Assembly (NCBI RefSeq): GCF_900110735.1 | Contig: NZ_FOET01000004.1 | Coordinates: 372,001-436,000 of the forward strand | Direction of reading: 5' to 3' | Length of the DNA: 64,000 bases | Origin: Streptomyces radiopugnans | GTDB taxonomy: Bacteria; Actinomycetota; Actinomycetes; Streptomycetales; Streptomycetaceae | In this document: positions 61,267 to 64,000 of the stretch, piece after piece | Layout: each line of letters begins with the position of its first letter | How positions within the stretch are numbered: the first letter of the stretch is position 1 | The notes under the pieces: model-generated | The model's database searches: none | The model's input: the letters and a program-made list of their open reading frames with translations, nothing else | Told to the model about the DNA's origin: nothing | Made by a program: the position numbers and the translations under genes

Positions 61267-61340
61267 ACAGCAACCCTAGGACGTGCGCGCCCCCTTTGGG
61301 TAGTCGGGCACCCCGCGACCTGCCCATCGCCGGTGCGAAG

Positions 61341-62138
61341 TCAGCGCAGCCGCGCCTTCAGCGCCGACTGCACCAGGGCCGCGTGCAGCCGTACGGCCAG
61401 CGTCGCCAGCTCCCGTGCGGTCGCCTCCGCGTGCGCCCTGGTCTGGGGATTGCGGTGCCGCCGCAGTGGTGCCACGACCTGCTCGACCAGCCCCGCCTCC
61501 CGCTCCGCGGAAGCCTTCACCACCCGCAGATGCCGCGGCTCCAGACCGTGCCGGCCCAGGTCCGCGACGATCCGGGCGATGGCGACGGCCTCGGCGTCGT
61601 ACCCGCCGTCCCCTCCGGGGCGGATCAGGCCGTACGACTCCCACTCCGCCAGCTGCTCCTCCTCCGCCTCCGCGGCGGCCAGGAGCTCCGCGCGCCCCAC
61701 CCGCGCCGCACGGGGACTCTCCGCGCCGGCGGGACCGTCCGTGCCGTGGTGGGCCGGGGCGGCCGAAGCCCGGTCTCCCTCCGGCGCGTCGAACGGGTCG
61801 ATGACCTCGGGCGGCCTCGCCGGGCCGGGCAGAGCCACCTCCTCGCCGCGGTCGAGCGCGTCGAGCTGCTCCTTGATGACCCGCAGCGGCAGGTAGTGGT
61901 CGCGCTGCAGACGCAGCACCCGGCTCAGGCGCTCCACGTCCGCCGCGGTGAACTTGCGGTACCCCGACGGGGTCCGCTGCGGCTCCACCAGCCCCTCGGA
62001 CTCCAGGAAGCGGATCTTGGAGATGGTCACCTCGGGGAACTCGTCCCGCAGCAGGTTGAGCACGGCGCCGATGCTCATCGGAGCGGACTTCGCGGCGGCG
62101 GTGCCCCTGCGGGCACCGCCGGACCGTGATTGCAGCAT
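61341..62138 (-). CDS. ftsR: FtsR-like MerR-family regulator
   Basis: A 265-residue regulator with an N-terminal extension, then MSIGAVLNLLRDEFPEVTISKIRFLESEGL as the MerR winged helix, a long variable linker, and a C-terminal helical domain. The position between garA and the DUF151 gene and the MSIGAVL...FPDVTISKIRFLE pattern match FtsR, which activates ftsZ in corynebacteria. Here the link to division is by homology only. An internal start at MSIGAVL is possible. Confidence 0.85.
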   Translation of the reverse strand: MLQSRSGGARRGTAAAKSAPMSIGAVLNLLRDEFPEVTISKIRFLESEGLVEPQRTPSGYRKFTAADVERLSRVLRLQRDHYLPLRVIKEQLDALDRGEEVALPGPARPPEVIDPFDAPEGDRASAAPAHHGTDGPAGAESPRAARVGRAELLAAAEAEEEQLAEWESYGLIRPGGDGGYDAEAVAIARIVADLGRHGLEPRHLRVVKASAEREAGLVEQVVAPLRRHRNPQTRAHAEATARELATLAVRLHAALVQSALKARLR

Positions 62139-62159
62139 GGACGCCCCCGGGGCGGTGGG

Positions 62160-62927
62160 TCAGACGGTGCGCTGGCTCGCGAAGAAGACCAGCCGGTACT
62201 TCCCGATCTGGACCTCGTCACCGTTGTTGAGCACGACCGAGTCGATCCGCTCGCGGTTGACGTACGTGCCGTTGAGGCTGCCGACGTCGGCGACGGTGAA
62301 CCGGCCGTCCGGGCCGCGCCGGAACTCCACATGGCGGCGGGAGACGGTCACGTCGTCCAGGAAGATGTCGCTCTCGGGGTGGCGCCCCGCCGTCGTCAGC
62401 TCGCTGTCCAGCAGGAAGCGGCTGCCGGAGTTCGGTCCCCGGCGCACCACCAGCAGCGCCGATCCCATCGGCAGCGCGTCCACGGCCGCCTGTGCCTCGG
62501 GGGACAGCGACGGCAGGGCCGTCTGCCCCGTCATCTCGGCGTCGTAGGCCTCGATGCCCGAGATCGAGATGGTGGAGGTCGTCTCCGAGGAACGCTCGGG
62601 TACGGCGCCCCCACGCAGCGGCGCTCCGCAGTTGGAGCAGAACCGGCTCGCCTCGGCGGCGCGGTTCCCGCACCTCGCACAGACCGGCAAGTCAGCTCCT
62701 CCACCCGTACTCGAGGCTGATGGTGCCTCGGAACCTATGCGGCCGGACGCTCCCCGGTCAACAGAGACAGGGCCGTGACCACCCGAATTGTCGCCGGGTG
62801 CGACCTCGTCACGGAAGAGCGGGCGTTCCGCCCCCTCTGCGGCGGACTCGCCGCCGCGCGGCGCACGGTGCCTGGCGCCGTCACCGGCGTCCTGGCGCTT
62901 GCCGAACAACTTCCCAAGAAAACTCAC
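62160..62927 (-). CDS. garA: FHA-domain protein GarA-like, with zinc ribbon
   Basis: The 255-residue protein has a disordered N-terminus, a zinc-ribbon (CARCGNRAAEASRFCSNCG), a SETTSTIS segment resembling the GarA phosphorylation motif, and a C-terminal FHA domain (TAGRHPESDIFLDDVTVSRRH, then NGTYVNRERI). GarA controls 2-oxoglutarate metabolism and answers to Ser/Thr kinases. The zinc ribbon is an addition not found in mycobacterial GarA. gagggga lies 7 nt before the GTG at 62927, preferred over a GTG at 62945. Confidence 0.9.
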   Translation of the reverse strand: MSFLGKLFGKRQDAGDGARHRAPRGGESAAEGAERPLFRDEVAPGDNSGGHGPVSVDRGASGRIGSEAPSASSTGGGADLPVCARCGNRAAEASRFCSNCGAPLRGGAVPERSSETTSTISISGIEAYDAEMTGQTALPSLSPEAQAAVDALPMGSALLVVRRGPNSGSRFLLDSELTTAGRHPESDIFLDDVTVSRRHVEFRRGPDGRFTVADVGSLNGTYVNRERIDSVVLNNGDEVQIGKYRLVFFASQRTV

Positions 62928-63092
62928 GGGCGATTCCCCTCGCACGAAACAGACCCGCCCGTGGGGCAGGACAGACCCTCGATGCTCACGGTGGCCGAAC
63001 CGGACGCCCTCACAACGTCCCTGGCCTTCGGACAGTTTCCCTTACCCGCAGGCCGGCAAGCGCGCCGACCCCCGGTTTCTTCACGCGTCGGC

Positions 63093-63938
63093 TCACTGCG
63101 ATGACGACTGAGCGTAGTCAGGCCGCTTCGCCGATCGCAAGGCATCCACGACGATCTTCTCTGAACGGGTTATGGACACGGTGGCCTGCTCCTTCTCCAG
63201 GGACTGGACGACACCGCCCGGGATGTTCAGCGCCGGCTCGAGATCCTGCGGCATGCCGATGACCTCGAAACGGTAGGGCGAGGCCACCTTGCGGCCGTCG
63301 ATCCTGATACCGGCGCCGCTGTCGGTGAAGTGGGTGCTCGTCACCACCCGTACTCCGTTGACCTCGATGGCCTCGGCACCCGCGGCACGCAGCTCCTGGA
63401 TCGCGTCCAGCAGCATGTGCGCCTCGACCGTGCCCGCGGCGTCGTTCACCGTCATCCGGATACCCGGCCCCTCGGCCGCGACCGTACCCGCCAGCACGCC
63501 CAACTGCCGTGCCCTCTCCTCGGTCTGCCGGCGCGCCTCCTCCGCCTGGTCCGAGCTGTTCTCCAGTTCGGACTTCTGGTTCTCCAGCTTCCCCCTCTCC
63601 TCCTCCAGCCGCTGGGTGCGGCTGTCGAGCTCGTCGAGGATCCGCACCAGGTCCTCCTGCCGCGCACCGCGCAGCGGGCTGTTCTCGCTGGTGGAGCGGA
63701 CCTGGATGGCGAGTCCCAGCCCGAGGACGAACAGCAGCAGTGCCACGGTGAGTTGGTTGCGGTTCACCCGCGGTGGCCACAGCCCGCGGATCAGCCGTTC
63801 GCGTCCGCCCGGAGAGGGCCTCTCGCCAGCCGGGGCAGCGGGCCCCGAGGGCCCGGCGGGCTCCTCCGGCACCGCTGCGGCCCCGTTCCGCTCCTCCTCC
63901 GGGCCCCTGCCCGGCGGTGTCGTCCTGTCGTCGCTCAT
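63093..63938 (-). CDS. DUF881 family membrane-anchored coiled-coil protein
   Basis: A 281-residue protein. About 55 disordered residues precede a single transmembrane helix (LTVALLLFVLGLGLAIQV, about 63-80), a coiled coil of 55 residues rich in Glu/Arg (roughly 90-145), and the DUF881 domain with GTVAAEGPGIRMTVND. It sits in the outer face of the membrane with the coiled coil near it and is linked by gene order to division and envelope genes. It lies just after sbp. Confidence 0.9.
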   Translation of the reverse strand: MSDDRTTPPGRGPEEERNGAAAVPEEPAGPSGPAAPAGERPSPGGRERLIRGLWPPRVNRNQLTVALLLFVLGLGLAIQVRSTSENSPLRGARQEDLVRILDELDSRTQRLEEERGKLENQKSELENSSDQAEEARRQTEERARQLGVLAGTVAAEGPGIRMTVNDAAGTVEAHMLLDAIQELRAAGAEAIEVNGVRVVTSTHFTDSGAGIRIDGRKVASPYRFEVIGMPQDLEPALNIPGGVVQSLEKEQATVSITRSEKIVVDALRSAKRPDYAQSSSQ

Positions 63939-63945
63939 CGCTCAC

Positions 63946-64000
63946 TCACGCCCGGAACACATGCCGCCGGATGGCGGCGGCATTGGAGAAGATACGGATG
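63946..64000 (-). CDS. sbp: Small basic protein (Sbp, DUF1290), 3' end only
   Basis: The last 17 codons read IRIFSNAAAIRRHVFRA then TGA, the characteristic end of the small basic membrane protein that precedes DUF881 genes in actinobacteria. The rest lies beyond the window edge. Confidence 0.65.
   Translation of the reverse strand, partial: IRIFSNAAAIRRHVFRA

Overview
The window is high-GC actinobacterial DNA, almost certainly Streptomyces. Supporting signs are many GTG starts, GGAGG-type ribosome binding sites, GGC/GCC-rich codons, long GC-rich hairpin terminators without U-tracts, a SARP regulator, gamma-butyrolactone-receptor-like TetR proteins, DUF5999, and the conserved sbp-DUF881-garA-ftsR-DUF151-merR block at the right end. 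I saw no rRNA, CRISPR array, intact insertion sequence, prophage or replication origin.

Layout. 1-6.6 kb is mixed chromosomal content: a cut-off WYL regulator with a DUF3224 neighbour and a perfect operator-like dyad, uracil-DNA glycosylase, an orphan peptide-binding lipoprotein, two SDR enzymes, and a HipA-like kinase/DUF3037 pair. 6.9-27.6 kb looks like one secondary-metabolite region. It opens with two gamma-butyrolactone-receptor-like TetR regulators, a large AfsR-type SARP, a degenerate SDR and an MFS exporter; the SDR/MFS pair sits behind four heptamers spaced exactly 11 bp apart. A transposase-derived protein and an atypical OmpR-type regulator that has lost its phosphorylation site come next. 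The core follows: a racemase/isomerase-like protein, a homocitrate-synthase-like enzyme, the amino-group carrier protein LysW with LysX, LysY and LysZ, a class I glutamine amidotransferase, a glutamate-dehydrogenase-like enzyme, an AMP-forming ligase, an aminotransferase and a FAH-family protein. This is a carrier-protein pathway of the lysine/arginine LysW type, redeployed for an unknown non-proteinogenic amino-acid product. Its oddest feature is that LysW ends in Gln instead of the family's Glu.

27.8-37.1 kb holds an S9 peptidase, LysR/EamA, MocR/flavin-oxidase-fold and EamA transport genes, and a stand-alone Clp N-domain protein. 37.3-49.3 kb is a complete selenocysteine island. It contains a three-gene formate dehydrogenase whose catalytic subunit is read through an in-frame UGA followed 11 nt later by a SECIS-like hairpin, then selD, tRNA-Sec (anticodon TCA), selB and selA. 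A frameshifted DUF6939 gene, a DoxX protein and a small membrane protein lie between them.

49.6-64 kb is housekeeping: a PhzF-like protein, a CPBP protease, a GCS2-family ligase, DUF5999, glycine decarboxylase GcvP behind a tandem glycine riboswitch, a PRC-barrel protein overlapping DNA polymerase IV tail to tail, and the conserved MerR/DUF151/FtsR/GarA/DUF881/Sbp run. All calls come from reading the sequence; no database search was possible.
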